A DNA stretch of 35,034 nucleotides from a virus: positions 1 to 35,034 of the IMG/VR virus record IMGVR_UViG_3300042691_009741; one strand, written 5' to 3'. The notes under the pieces were generated by a model. It did not search any database. It saw nothing but the letters and a program-made list of their open reading frames with translations, and was not told the DNA's origin. Shown here piece by piece: positions 8,432-19,700 of the stretch (positions are counted from its first letter, which is position 1; every line of letters starts with the position of its first letter). The position numbers were made by a program, and so were the translations under genes.

Positions 8432-8464
8432 ATATGCATACATTTTTAAACATCAAGGATTACT

Positions 8465-9835
8465 ATGGGCGTACCTGAAAGATCATCCGAAAAACAACAC
8501 AAATTTAGTGGAGGTCCTTATCTTGCAAGAGTTGTAAGCAATGTGGATCCCAAGTACATGGGAACACTACATGTACAATTATTACGTGAAGTGGGTAACA
8601 GTTATAATCGTCAAGGTCAAACGATACCTGTGAAATATCTAAGTCCTTTCTACGGGGTTACAAATGCAGACAGCACTGATAAAAATAATAATTTTAACGG
8701 AACACAAAAAAGTTACGGGTTTTGGGCAGTGCCTCCAGACGTAGGCTGTACAGTACTGTGTGTGTTTGTTGAAGGCGACATTAAGCAAGGATTTTGGATA
8801 GGTTGTGTGCAAGATGAATTCATGAACTTCATGGTTCCAGGATTAGCCGCAACAGAAATACACAATGATCCTGGCGGCAAAGGTAAGAAAGTAGTTGCAG
8901 AGTGGAATAAAAAAACAAATGACACTGTGCAAACAGACACAACACTAATTAAAAAACCAGTACATCCTTTTAACTCAGTGTTGGGACAACAAGGGTTAGC
9001 CACAGACGAAACAAGAGGACTTACTACCTCTAGTGCTCGCAGAGACATGCCCAGCATGGTGTTTGGTATTAGTACGCCCGGACCAGTTGATAGACGTAGC
9101 GGTGCAAAAACAGGATCCATCGGCCATTACGAAAGCAAAGTATCGGGCGCATTTGTAAGCAGATTAGGTGGTTCTACGTTTGTCATGGATGATGGTGATC
9201 CAACATTGTTGCGTAAAACTCCAGCCAGTGAAGGTCCTCCAGAATATGTCAACGTTGAACTGTCAAAAGACGGAGATCCAACATTACCTCACAATGAGTT
9301 AGTAAGGATTCGTACTAGAACAGGCCATCAAATTCTACTGCACAACACCGAGGATTTAATCTACATTGGCAATGCCAAAGGCACCACATGGATAGAATTG
9401 ACCAGCAATGGTAAATTAGATATCTATGCCGCAGACAGTGTCAGTATACATACAAAAAATGACTTAAACATCACTGCTGATAGAGATATCAATATGAGTG
9501 CTGGTGGCAAAGTTAACATTTTATCTGGAGACAACATGCATTTAGATAGCGGTGCAGCCATGGAAATTGTCAGTGGAGCAGACACACTGATTACAACCAG
9601 CGGAGCAACAAATATCAACAGCGGAGGAAACCATTTAGAAACAGCCGCACAGATTCATATGAACGGTCCTGCAGCCGCAACAGCCGGCGCAGGCAATAAG
9701 CCAGGCAGAGTACCACAAGCAGAACCCTGGAGTGGTCACGAAAATTTAAATCCTAAAGGACACACCCCTGATGCAAAACCCACAGATGGCAAGTTATCAT
9801 CAACACCTGATACATTTAGGAAAATTGGAAAATAA
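8465..9835 (+). CDS. 5: gp5-like baseplate spike protein (OB-fold plus beta-helix, no lysozyme domain)
   Basis: 456 residues with AAGGA 8 bases upstream. Residues ~15-135 form the gp5/VgrG OB-fold: YLARVVSNVDPKYMGTLHVQL, then PVKYLSPFYGV, YGFWAVPPDVGCTVLCVFVEGD and KQGFWIGCVQDEF. A middle linker carries conserved SKVSGAFVSRLGGSTFVMDDGD (~222-243). From ~270 a short beta region (VRIRTRTGHQILLHNTEDLIYIGNAKGTTWIEL) leads into a repetitive C-terminal beta-helix (~318-400: IYAADSVSIHTKNDLNIT..DINMSAGGKVNILSG..MHLDSGAAMEIVSGADTLITTSGATNINSGG), the membrane-piercing needle. T4 gp5 (575 residues) has a lysozyme domain between these two parts; none is seen here. It lies directly after the hub gene, in the order of its physical partner. 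The C-terminal ~55 residues are Pro/Gly/Lys-rich. Confidence 0.9.
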   Translation: MGVPERSSEKQHKFSGGPYLARVVSNVDPKYMGTLHVQLLREVGNSYNRQGQTIPVKYLSPFYGVTNADSTDKNNNFNGTQKSYGFWAVPPDVGCTVLCVFVEGDIKQGFWIGCVQDEFMNFMVPGLAATEIHNDPGGKGKKVVAEWNKKTNDTVQTDTTLIKKPVHPFNSVLGQQGLATDETRGLTTSSARRDMPSMVFGISTPGPVDRRSGAKTGSIGHYESKVSGAFVSRLGGSTFVMDDGDPTLLRKTPASEGPPEYVNVELSKDGDPTLPHNELVRIRTRTGHQILLHNTEDLIYIGNAKGTTWIELTSNGKLDIYAADSVSIHTKNDLNITADRDINMSAGGKVNILSGDNMHLDSGAAMEIVSGADTLITTSGATNINSGGNHLETAAQIHMNGPAAATAGAGNKPGRVPQAEPWSGHENLNPKGHTPDAKPTDGKLSSTPDTFRKIGK

Positions 9836-9838
9836 ATA
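9831..9838 (+). promoter_or_regulatory. Candidate late promoter box (AATAAATA) before gp25
   Basis: The box overlaps the gp5 stop codon and ends only 5 bases before the gp25 ATG at 9844. If used, the transcript would start at or near the ATG. Because the TAA stop supplies part of the motif, chance occurrence is more likely here than at the other sites. Confidence 0.3.
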
Positions 9839-9843
9839 CTGTT

Positions 9844-10278
9844 ATGAATATCGAAAAAAATCTTGTTTCTAGAATTAGTGTTCCGTCTGCTAGAAAAACC
9901 AGTATTGTATCTAGCCGTACCTACAGGGGAATCAGTACAGTTGCAGATTCTGGCACGTTTCCTTTGTATGATATTTCATTGATAAAACAAGATATTACCA
10001 ATCACTTTCACATTCGAAAAGGCGAAAAATTAGAAAATCCAGATTTTGGAACAATTATCTGGGATGTTTTATTTGAACCATTGACCGACGAAGTAAGAGA
10101 TTTAATTATAGAAGATGTAACGTCTATCATTAACTACGATCCCCGTGTTCGAGTAGTAGATATCACAGTAAGTGAGTATGAAAGCGGCCTACAAATAGAA
10201 TGCGATCTAACTTATCTGCCCTATAACATATCAGAAAGTCTACGTTTTAGATTCGACGAAGCCAACAGTATTCTATAA
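9844..10278 (+). CDS. 25: gp25-like baseplate wedge protein
   Basis: 144 residues (T4 gp25 is 132). Residues ~40-140 show the gp25/GPW family pattern: PLYDISLIKQDITNHFHIRKGEKLENPDFGT, IIWDVLFEPLTDEV, DLIIEDVTSIINYDPRVRV and the closing beta strands LQIECDLTYLPYNISESLRFRF. The family is a core piece of all contractile injection machines; in T4 it forms the wedge core with gp6 and gp53 and starts sheath assembly. The N-terminal ~35 residues are Ser/Arg-rich. No convincing Shine-Dalgarno precedes the ATG (nearest GGA is 14 bases away), so initiation may be leaderless or coupled to gp5. Gene order gp25-gp6 is conserved in T4-like phages. Confidence 0.9.
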   Translation: MNIEKNLVSRISVPSARKTSIVSSRTYRGISTVADSGTFPLYDISLIKQDITNHFHIRKGEKLENPDFGTIIWDVLFEPLTDEVRDLIIEDVTSIINYDPRVRVVDITVSEYESGLQIECDLTYLPYNISESLRFRFDEANSIL

Positions 10279-10281
10279 ATT
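10274..10281 (+). promoter_or_regulatory. Possible late promoter box (TATAAATT) at the gp25 stop
   Basis: Seven of eight matches to the T4 late box, but the sequence spans the gp25 TAA stop, and a second, better placed box lies 30 bases further on. Recorded as a possible tandem or decayed element. Confidence 0.25.
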
Positions 10282-10303
10282 AACTACCCACATTTTCTTA
10301 CAC

Positions 10304-10311
10304 GATAAATA
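10304..10311 (+). promoter_or_regulatory. Candidate late promoter (GATAAATA) for gp6
   Basis: GATAAATA lies in the 50-base gap between gp25 and gp6. It is embedded in ACGATAAATAA (10302-10312), an 11-mer that recurs exactly at 32452-32462 before the third fibre gene. A start near 10317 leaves a short leader with GAGG (10318-10321) 7 bases before ATG 10329. This is the best-supported late promoter in the window. Confidence 0.6.
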
Positions 10312-10328
10312 ACATGTGAGGGACATAT

Positions 10329-13300
10329 ATGGGTAGCATAGATAGACAAAATCGATTAATTGCCGCGGAAGACTGGACAAAAATCTACCAGAGTTTCCGT
10401 AATGCAGACTTTCAAAGTTACGACTTTGACAACTTACGCCGTACGATGATTGCGTACCTGCGTGAAAATTATCCGGAAGATTTTAACGATTACATTGAGT
10501 CCAGTGAGTACTTGGCCCTTATTGATCTTATTGCATTCTTAGGTCAAAACCTAGCATTCAGATTCGATTTAAATGCTCGTGATAACTTCCTTGAACTAGC
10601 AGAACGCAGAGAAAGCGTTCTACGTCTAGCACGTCTGCTATCCTACAACCCCAAAAGAAATATTCCTGCCAACGGTCTATTAAAGTTCTCTGCTTTAAGT
10701 ACCACTGAAGAAATTATCGACAGCAACGGTAGAAACTTATCTGGACAAACAGTGCTGTGGAATGATCCCAGTAATGCCAATTGGTATGAACAATTTATTA
10801 AGATTATTAATTCGTCGATGAACGAGATAATACAATTTGGCCGTCCTCAGGATAAAAAAGTTATTGGTGGCGTAGCAACAGAACAATATAGGATTAACGG
10901 ATTAAACACAGAAATACCTGTATACAGTTTTACTAAAAACATCGATGGCCGCACCATGGACTTTGATGTTGTTTCTACAGTGTTTAAAGATTCAGATTCA
11001 ATATACGAAGAAGCACCGCTTCCAGGAAATAACCTAGCATTTTTATATAGAGATGATGGCGGTGGCCCAGCAAGTAGTAACACTGGATTCTTTTTACACT
11101 TCCGTCAAGGCACACTAGAAGAAGGAAACTTTGTAGTAGATCGTCCTACACCCAACGAAGTTGTAGATTTAGATTCATCGGGTATTAATAACACTGACAT
11201 TTGGTTGTACGGTACTAATACACTAGGCGTAGAGTCGGTATTATGGACACAGGTAGAATCAATTGTTGGAAATAACATCATTTATAACTCTACACAAAGA
11301 AATTCTAGAAAACTTTATAGTGTACAAACTAGGTCTAATGACCGTGTTAGATTAGCATTTGCCGATGGTGTGTTTGGAGATCTTCCACAAGGATCATTTA
11401 AAGCATATTATCGCATCAGCAACGGTCTAGCATATAAGATTTCTCCAGGTAATATAAAAAGTGTTACCATAGATATCCCTTACTTGAATCGTAATGGTAA
11501 GGCAGAAACTCTATCAATTGTGTTATCATTAAAATACACAGTTACCAATGCCAGTTCGCAAGAGTCAACTGATTCTATTAAACAAAATGCTCCAGGCACG
11601 TACTATACTCAAAATAGAATGATAACAGGAGAGGATTATAATATCCTACCACTGAGCGTCAGCCAGGAAATTTTAAAAGTAAAATCTGTCAATAGATCAA
11701 GTTCAGGAATCAGTCGATACTTTGATTTAAAAGATGTAACTGGAAAATATAGCAGTACAAATCTATTTGGAACAGATGGAATTATTTACAAAGAAAATTT
11801 TACAGAAACATTTAATTTTAGTTTTGCAACAAAAAGCGAAATTGAAAGTGTTGTGGTAAATCAAATTATACCTGTGCTTAAAAAGAAAACAGTTTATGAT
11901 TTTTATTTAGATAATTTCTCAAGTATTAACTTGGGCGTTCCGTTCATTGCATGGAACCGTATCACTAAAGCCACAAATTTATCAACGGGATTTTTCTCAA
12001 ACAATACCACAGGGGAATCTAGGACAGTCGGTGCATTCACGAGTTCGAATCTTCGTTATGCAGTAAACGACAGTTTGTTAAAGTTTGTTCCGCCTCCAGG
12101 ATTTAGAGCGTTTGATTCTAAAAATAATTTCATTGCAAATAGTGCGCCCGTAGTGCCAGGCGAAAAGCCTTATATCTGGACAAAGGTAGTTAACATCACA
12201 GGCAGCGGAGTTTTTGGTGCAACAAATACTTTACCAAACGGTGACGGACCAATTAAACTTAATGAATTAATACCATCTGCGGCAGAATTACAAAACATTA
12301 TTCCTAAATTTGTTAGAGAAATATCTGACAGTGTAAGAAATAGAATATTTGATTTAATATTTGCACAAAAAGAATTTGCATTACGCTACGATGCTGTTGA
12401 CACAGCATGGAAAATTATCACTGAATCCAATGTAGATAAACTGTCTAATTTTAGTTTAGGAAAAACAGGCGACATCAGTAATCAACGACTTGATGCAAGT
12501 TGGTTAATTTTATTCGAAACTGACGGCGAAACATACACAGTTACTAATCGTTCTACTAGATATGTTTTTGAAAGCATCAAGGAAGTTCGATTCTTTTTCG
12601 ACAGCGGCGACAAAATTTATGATACTAATACTGGAAAAATTGTCAAAGATAAAATTTCCGTATTAAGTATCAATACTAAACCACTAGATGTATATCCGCT
12701 GAACAGAAATTATGACTGGGAAATTCTTGACGAGTTTAAGGGTGCTGACGGCTACATTGACAGTAAGAAAATCAGTGTAACATTCACCGACAAAGACGAA
12801 GACGGTGTAATTGATGATCCTGAAATTTTTGAAAGAATTGTAGAAACCAGCGTTGAGCCTACTAAAAAACTTATTTTTCAACAACGTCGAACTGGTCTTG
12901 ACGGCGTCACGGATTATTTTTATATCGCTAACGATGACGATTTAATCCTTACGTACAATACACAAACAGAAATTGACACCAGTGTACTAGGGGGGATTGC
13001 TGAAGGACAACTAGTATATTGTTTAGATGATAAACTAGTAAAAAGATTTATTAGAACTGGTCAGCCTCAATTCCAAGTAACCAATGAGTATAGAGGGTTC
13101 TTTGGCCGCGGCGACATAAAGTTTCAATATGTACATAGTGCAGACAGTAGTGCTAGATTAGATCCCAGCGCCACAAACATCATGGATGTCTATGTTTTAA
13201 CAAAGGCATATGACACAGAATATCGCCGTTGGGTAAAACAAGAAAGTCTTGCAAAACCACTGCCACCGAGTAGTGATGCACTTTTTATTAACTTTGGAAC

Positions 13301-13787
13301 AACACTGCAAAAAGTTAAAGCGATCAGTGATGAAGTTATATACCATCCTGTGAAATATAAAGAAATATTTGGCCCAACTGCACCTACAAGTCTACAAGCA
13401 ACATTTAAAATAGTTAAAAATAATAATGTATCAGTCAGTGACAGCGATATCAAATCTTCAGTGACAAATGCAATAAACGAATTTTTTGCAATTGAAAATT
13501 GGGAATTTGGAGACACATTCTTCTTTGCTGAGTTGACAACTTATATAATGAATAGAGTTGCTCCAAATATCAGCAATATAATAATTGTTCCTAAAGACCC
13601 AAGTTTAAGTTTTGGTAGTCTGTATGAAATTAAATCTAACTCTGATGAAATCTTTATCAGTTCAGCAACAGTTAACGATATTGAAATTATCAGCGAAATA
13701 ACAGCATCGAGAATACGAGCCAACGGCACAGTGACAACAACACTGAATAATAATACTGGTATACAGAGTTCAAATTATGGCATTTAA
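10329..13787 (+). CDS. 6: gp6-like baseplate wedge protein, enlarged
   Basis: 1152 residues against 660 in T4. The N-terminus (DFDNLRRTMIAYLRENYPEDFNDYIESSEYLALIDLIAFLGQNLAFRFDLNARDNFL, ~32-88) is the conserved gp6 helical start, followed by RRESVLRLARLLSYNPKRNIPANG (~93-116). VRLAFADGVFGDLPQGSFKAYYRISNG (~337-363) and APGTYYTQNRMITGEDYNILP (~420-440) are typical of gp6/baseplate-J relatives. The C-terminus (~1030-1100: SDIKSSVTNAINEFFAIENWEFGDTFFFAELTTYIMNRVAPNI) is the wedge dimerisation-type end. An EF-hand-like loop D821-K-D-E-D-G-V-I-D-D-P-E832 lies in a segment not seen in T4. Known role: gp6 forms the inner baseplate ring with gp25 and gp53. Its end overlaps the next gene by 11 bases, implying coupled translation. 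Confidence 0.9.
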   Translation: MGSIDRQNRLIAAEDWTKIYQSFRNADFQSYDFDNLRRTMIAYLRENYPEDFNDYIESSEYLALIDLIAFLGQNLAFRFDLNARDNFLELAERRESVLRLARLLSYNPKRNIPANGLLKFSALSTTEEIIDSNGRNLSGQTVLWNDPSNANWYEQFIKIINSSMNEIIQFGRPQDKKVIGGVATEQYRINGLNTEIPVYSFTKNIDGRTMDFDVVSTVFKDSDSIYEEAPLPGNNLAFLYRDDGGGPASSNTGFFLHFRQGTLEEGNFVVDRPTPNEVVDLDSSGINNTDIWLYGTNTLGVESVLWTQVESIVGNNIIYNSTQRNSRKLYSVQTRSNDRVRLAFADGVFGDLPQGSFKAYYRISNGLAYKISPGNIKSVTIDIPYLNRNGKAETLSIVLSLKYTVTNASSQESTDSIKQNAPGTYYTQNRMITGEDYNILPLSVSQEILKVKSVNRSSSGISRYFDLKDVTGKYSSTNLFGTDGIIYKENFTETFNFSFATKSEIESVVVNQIIPVLKKKTVYDFYLDNFSSINLGVPFIAWNRITKATNLSTGFFSNNTTGESRTVGAFTSSNLRYAVNDSLLKFVPPPGFRAFDSKNNFIANSAPVVPGEKPYIWTKVVNITGSGVFGATNTLPNGDGPIKLNELIPSAAELQNIIPKFVREISDSVRNRIFDLIFAQKEFALRYDAVDTAWKIITESNVDKLSNFSLGKTGDISNQRLDASWLILFETDGETYTVTNRSTRYVFESIKEVRFFFDSGDKIYDTNTGKIVKDKISVLSINTKPLDVYPLNRNYDWEILDEFKGADGYIDSKKISVTFTDKDEDGVIDDPEIFERIVETSVEPTKKLIFQQRRTGLDGVTDYFYIANDDDLILTYNTQTEIDTSVLGGIAEGQLVYCLDDKLVKRFIRTGQPQFQVTNEYRGFFGRGDIKFQYVHSADSSARLDPSATNIMDVYVLTKAYDTEYRRWVKQESLAKPLPPSSDALFINFGTTLQKVKAISDEVIYHPVKYKEIFGPTAPTSLQATFKIVKNNNVSVSDSDIKSSVTNAINEFFAIENWEFGDTFFFAELTTYIMNRVAPNISNIIIVPKDPSLSFGSLYEIKSNSDEIFISSATVNDIEIISEITASRIRANGTVTTTLNNNTGIQSSNYGI

Positions 13788-16700
13788 TAACGATCAAATT
13801 GACCCAATTTTACCGATTGCAAATGACGGTGAAAAAACTTCACTGAGTTTTGTACCTAAATATTTTAGAACTAGTTCTAATCGAAAATTTTTAAGTGCCA
13901 CCATCGATCAGATGATGTCTGAGGGTGAAGTAGAAAAAATAAATGCCTTCATAGGTAGAAAAACTTTCGAGCCGTATCGCGTTTCTGACAAATACCTACA
14001 AGGTGCTACAAAACAGCGAGAAGATTATCAATTTGAACCAGCAGTAATTATAAAAGATTCACTGGATAATGTTACATTCTTTAAAGATTATCCAGACTAT
14101 ATTAATCAGTTAGCAAGTTTTAACAGCGGTGACACTGATCATAATAAAATTAACAGTCAAGAATTTTATTCTTGGGATCCGCATTTTGACTGGGATAAAT
14201 TTGTCAACTACCGAGATTACTATTGGTTGCCACTAGGCCCTGTTAGCGTTCCTATCTCTGGACAATCAGATAACATTACCAGCACATATACTATTAAACT
14301 TGTTGACGATGGCGATAACCGTGCATATGTGTTTACCCCAGATGGACTAACAAGTAACCCTAATTTAAAATTATACAGAGGACAAACCTATAATTTTCAA
14401 GTGGACTGTCCAGATTTTGGAATTGCATTTAAAACTGTAAGAGAAACAGGCGACAGTAATTTTTATACACAAGGTGTTAGTACTGGAAATCAATATATTG
14501 AAAGTGGCAGTATTGAGTTTACTGTGCCTACTGATGCACCTAATATCATTTACTATGTTAGTAAAACTGATGTAAACACTGGTGGTATCTTTAAAATTTA
14601 TGACGTAACTGATGCATCGAGTATTGATGTTGAAAAAGAAGTACTCGGCAAGCAATCATATCGATCATCGAATGAAGTAGAATTGTCCAACGGCATGAAA
14701 GTATTTTTTCAAGGAAGAGTAACACCAGAAAAATATTCTTCAGGAAACTGGTACGTTGAAGGTGTCGGCACTGCAATCAAGTTGGTCAAAGAATCAGATC
14801 TAGCAACACCGTCTACATATTCGACAAGTACTAGCATTGAATTTGACAACGAGCCTTTTGATAGCCAAGGATTTGAAGTATCGGGCAATCTTCCAAGCAG
14901 TAAAGATTATATTTTAATTAATAGATCTAGTAAAGATTTAAATCCGTGGAGTAGATTCAATCGATGGTTCCACAAAGATGTCATAGAAGCATCATCTCAA
15001 ATCAACAATATACCAGCAATACTTGACCAGTCACAACGTGCCACTCGTCCTATTATTGAATTTGAAGCAGATTTAAAATTATGGAATTTTGGTCGTCAAT
15101 TTAAAACTAATGTGACATTGGTCGATTCTTTCACTAGAGATGTTTTCAGCACAATTGAAGGAAGTGTAGGCTACAACATTGACGGAGTTGATTTGTTGGA
15201 AGGCATGCGTGTATTGTTTACCGCAGATCCTGATGTACAGGTTAATGGTAGAATTTTTAAAGTTAAATTTATAACACATCTTGCTGTTAAAAGATTAACG
15301 TTGGTAGAAGAAGTTGACACCAATCCAATAGAAGGTGAAACAGTATTAGTGCTAGACGGTGTAATAAACAAAGGTAAAATGTTTTACTATACCGGAAATA
15401 TATGGAAAGAAGCACAGCAAAAAAATTCAGTGAATCAATCACCTTTATTTGATGTATTTGACGAAACTGGTATTAGTTACGGCGACAATGTAGTTTATCC
15501 AGGTACTACTTTTGCGGGTACACGAATTTTTGGATACCGCCCTGGCAGTAATATTGACAGTGAATTAAATTTTGGAATTGCTTATAAAAATATAGGCAAT
15601 ATCGGTGACATATTATTTGACTTTAATTTACAAAAAGATTCTTTTATCTATAAGAACATTGCAGACATTGTAACAATTACTCTTGATAAAGGTTATTTGA
15701 AAAAGTCAGTAGATTTGACAAATGTTTCATTTGTCAACGGATGGGTCAAGGCAATCGCTGACAGTCGACAATATGTTGTTCAACAGTTTGATGGCTCAGA
15801 CAGAATAAACTATTTCCCTATAGATGTCTATGATCAAAGCGGACTGCTGACTGATCTAGAAACACGAGTTTATATCAACGGTAAAATTATCAGTGACCCA
15901 CTAGATTATGTTATTGAAATTATAAACGATGTTGCGTTTGTCAATTTACGCAAAGATTTATTGCCTACAGAAAGTGTCGTAGTTAAGAGCACAAGTTCTG
16001 CTAAAAAAAATAACAATGGATATTATGAAATTCCCAGCAATTTAGAAAGTAATCCTAGCAATTTAGTTATTGGTGATTGCACACTGGGAGAAGTAATTAA
16101 TCATTTAAAAACCATAGGCAATTCTAGACTAGATTTCAACGGTGATATTCCTGGTACAGGAAATTTACGAGACCTATCTAACTTATCAGCATATGGTACA
16201 AAGATAATTCAGCACAGCGGTCCTTTGACACCGGTTATCTATCATTTTACAAACAAAGATCATAACATAGTAAATGCTCTACGATATTCAAAAGATGAAT
16301 ACAGCAAGTTTAAGCGAAATTTCTTGCGTGTGGCCAGCACACTTGGATTTGATGGCATTACCAGAGTACATTTGGATTTAGTGTTAAAAGAATTAGTCAA
16401 AGACAAGACTAAAACCATGCCGTTTTTCTTCACAGATATGGCGCCGTTTGGTGGAAGTGTGATATTTGATCAAGAAGTCATAGACAATTCTATAACAGAA
16501 TATCCATTGATTTTTGACTTTGACTTGAACACGTTGTCTGACAAAGCAGTTATAGTATATCTAAATGAAGAACAACTATTACATGGCCGTGACTATGAGT
16601 TCTTTAATACAAACTTTATTCGTATTTTAAAACCAATCGTTGCTGAAGATGACCTTAAAGTGGTCCAGTATGAAAACACCAATGGTTGTTATATTCCTGC

Positions 16701-19700
16701 AACACCAACAAAATTAGGACTATACCCGTTATATGAACCTAAACTGTATCTCGATGATACACTAGTAACACCACAGAATGTTATTCAAGGACACGACGGT
16801 AGTATTCTTTTAGCCTACAACGATTATCGAGATGATTTAATTTTAGAATTAGAAAAAAGAATCTACAATAACGTCAAAATAAAATACAATACAGAACTGT
16901 TTGACATTTCTAATTTTGTCAGCGGATACTATAGAAAGAATGATTTAACTAAAAAACAGTTAGATGATACTATTCGTCAAGACTTCTTAAAATGGAGTAG
17001 ATTCATTTCTGAAGATTATACCAAGCATACATTTTTTGACTCCAATAATAGTTTTACATATAACTATAAAAACTTTTCTGGCAACGATGGATCAGAAATT
17101 CCAGGACATTGGAGAGGCGTTTACAAATACATGTATGACACTGATCGTCCACATTCTCATCCTTGGGAAATATTAGGATATAGTCAGCAGCCAGAATGGT
17201 GGACAGATGTCTACGGTCCTGCACCATATACACGTGATAATCTTGTGCTATGGAATGATATAGCCGAAGGCATCATTAGAGAACCAAATAAACTAGTAAC
17301 ACGAAATGCTAAATTTGCAAGACCGTCGATTGTAAATCATATTCCAGTGGATGAAGAAGGTACTTTATTATCTCCATTAGAGTCTGTTGCTGTTAAAGAT
17401 TATGTTTTTTATCTTGCCGAAGGTGCATTTAGTTTTGGCGATTCTGCACCAATAGAAAATGCATGGAGACGTAGCAGTGATTATCCTTTTAGTTTAATTA
17501 CAGGTATCACAATACTTCGTCCTGCAAAATCATTTGCAACAATATATGACAGAGCCAGACAGATTAGAGACTTCACAGGACAACTAGTCTATAAAACCAG
17601 CAATGGTCTAACCCGATTCACTCAAAGAAATTTAGAATTTCCTAATTCTGTATCTGCTACTTCTAGGATCTTTACCAGCGGCCTAGTTAATTTTATCAGT
17701 GAATATTCGACATCTAAGAGTCAAGATAATTTTGAAACCTATAAAGAAAATTTAACCAATCTTCAAGTTAAATTGTCTACAAAGATAGGTGGGTTTATCA
17801 CTAAAGAAAAGTTTAAATTGGTATTAGATAGTCGTAGTCCGCTGAATCAAAAAAATATTTTTGTTCCTTTTGAAAACTATAATATTATTTTAAACACAAG
17901 CACACCAGTATCAACTATTAATTATAGTGGTGTGATTATTGAAAAACAACCTAAAAACTTTATTGTTAAGGGGTACAATCTAGCACTACCAGAATTTAAA
18001 TATTTCAAACATATTGAAATAGTAAGTGATCCAGTATCTATCATAGGCGGAATCAGTGAAAGTTTTGTGGAATGGGACAGAGAAAAGTTTTATAATAAAA
18101 CTGAAATTGTTCGATATGACAATAACTATTATAGAGTAACAGCAAGCCATACCAGCACTAATACTTTCGAAATAAAATATTTTGTTAAGTTGCCTAGCCT
18201 GCCAATTACAGGTGGCCGAGAAATAATTTCAAGAAGTACATTTGAAACTACAGAATCCACACTGCACTATGGCTCAGAACTTAAAACAGTGCAGAACGTA
18301 GTTGATTTCCTTGCAGGATACGGCAAATGGTTAACTGCACAAGGATTTAATTTTGATTTTTTCAACACCGAACTTTCAACAGTAACTGATTGGAATACTG
18401 CAATCAAAGAGTTTGCATTCTGGACCACTCAGAACTGGAGTGCAGGCTCAGTTATCAGTTTAAGCCCAGGCGCAGACGAAATTAAATTTACTGCCGATTC
18501 AGCAATAGTTGACAACATCAATGACAGTTTTTATGAATACAGCGTTTACAAGCAAGACGGTATTATTCTTGATCCATCTTTTATAAACACTGTACGTAAA
18601 GATAATAACTTTACAATACGACCAAGAAATACTGCTGACGGAATTTACCACGTCACTTTAAACTTAGTTCAAAAAGAACACGTTGTTTTATTAGACGACG
18701 TCACAGTGTTCAACGATGTAATATATGATCAAGTACAAGGGTACCGTCAAGAGCGTATTAAAGTAATTGGTTACAGAACCGGCGGCTGGCTAGGTAGTTT
18801 TAGCATTCCAGGATTTATCTACGACAATGCAGTTGTCACCGAGTGGACACAATGGAAAGACTATGCGCTAAGTGACACTGTCAAGTATAAAGAATTTTAT
18901 TATAGTGCTAGACAAAATGTAGCAGGCTCTGAAGAATTTGATCCGACAAACTGGAATAGACTGTTATCCAAGCCCGAGAGTAAACTAATCCCTAACTGGG
19001 ATTATAAAGCAAATCAATTTTTTGATTTTTATGATCTTGACACTGATAGTTTTGACGTTGACCAACAAACTATTGCAAAACACTTAATCGGATACCAACG
19101 TAGAGATTATTTAGAAAACATTATCAACGATGATGTTGCACAATACAAATTTTATCAAGGAATGATCCGCGATAAAGGAACTCAAAACGTACTAAACAAA
19201 TTATTTGATCCACTGAGTTCAGCAGATAAAGATAGTTTAGAATTTTATGAAGAGTGGGCAATTCGTCTTGGCACATACGGAGCAATATCTGCATTTGAGG
19301 AAGTAGAATACAAAATTGACGAATCAAAAATGTTGATTAACCCTCAGCCTTTTGAATTAGTAGATAGTGTTGATAATTCGTTCAATGACTTTGTCTATAG
19401 AATTACACCTAATCAAGTATATGTACCTAGTGAAAATTATAATCATGCACCATTCCCAAGTCATATTCCAACAGAATACTTTGTTGATACTCCGGGATAC
19501 GTTCGCAGAGAAGATGTAGATTTTGTCTTTAATAGCAAAGATGAAATCTCTGCGTTGGAATTTTCGCAGTTATCAGAAGGTACACGTCTATGGATCGGCA
19601 ATGACAAAAATACTTGGGGAGTTTATAGATTCACAGCCGTTTCTGCACGAGTATCTACTGTTGTTCTTTCAGACGAAACAATTCGTATTACATTTTCTAG

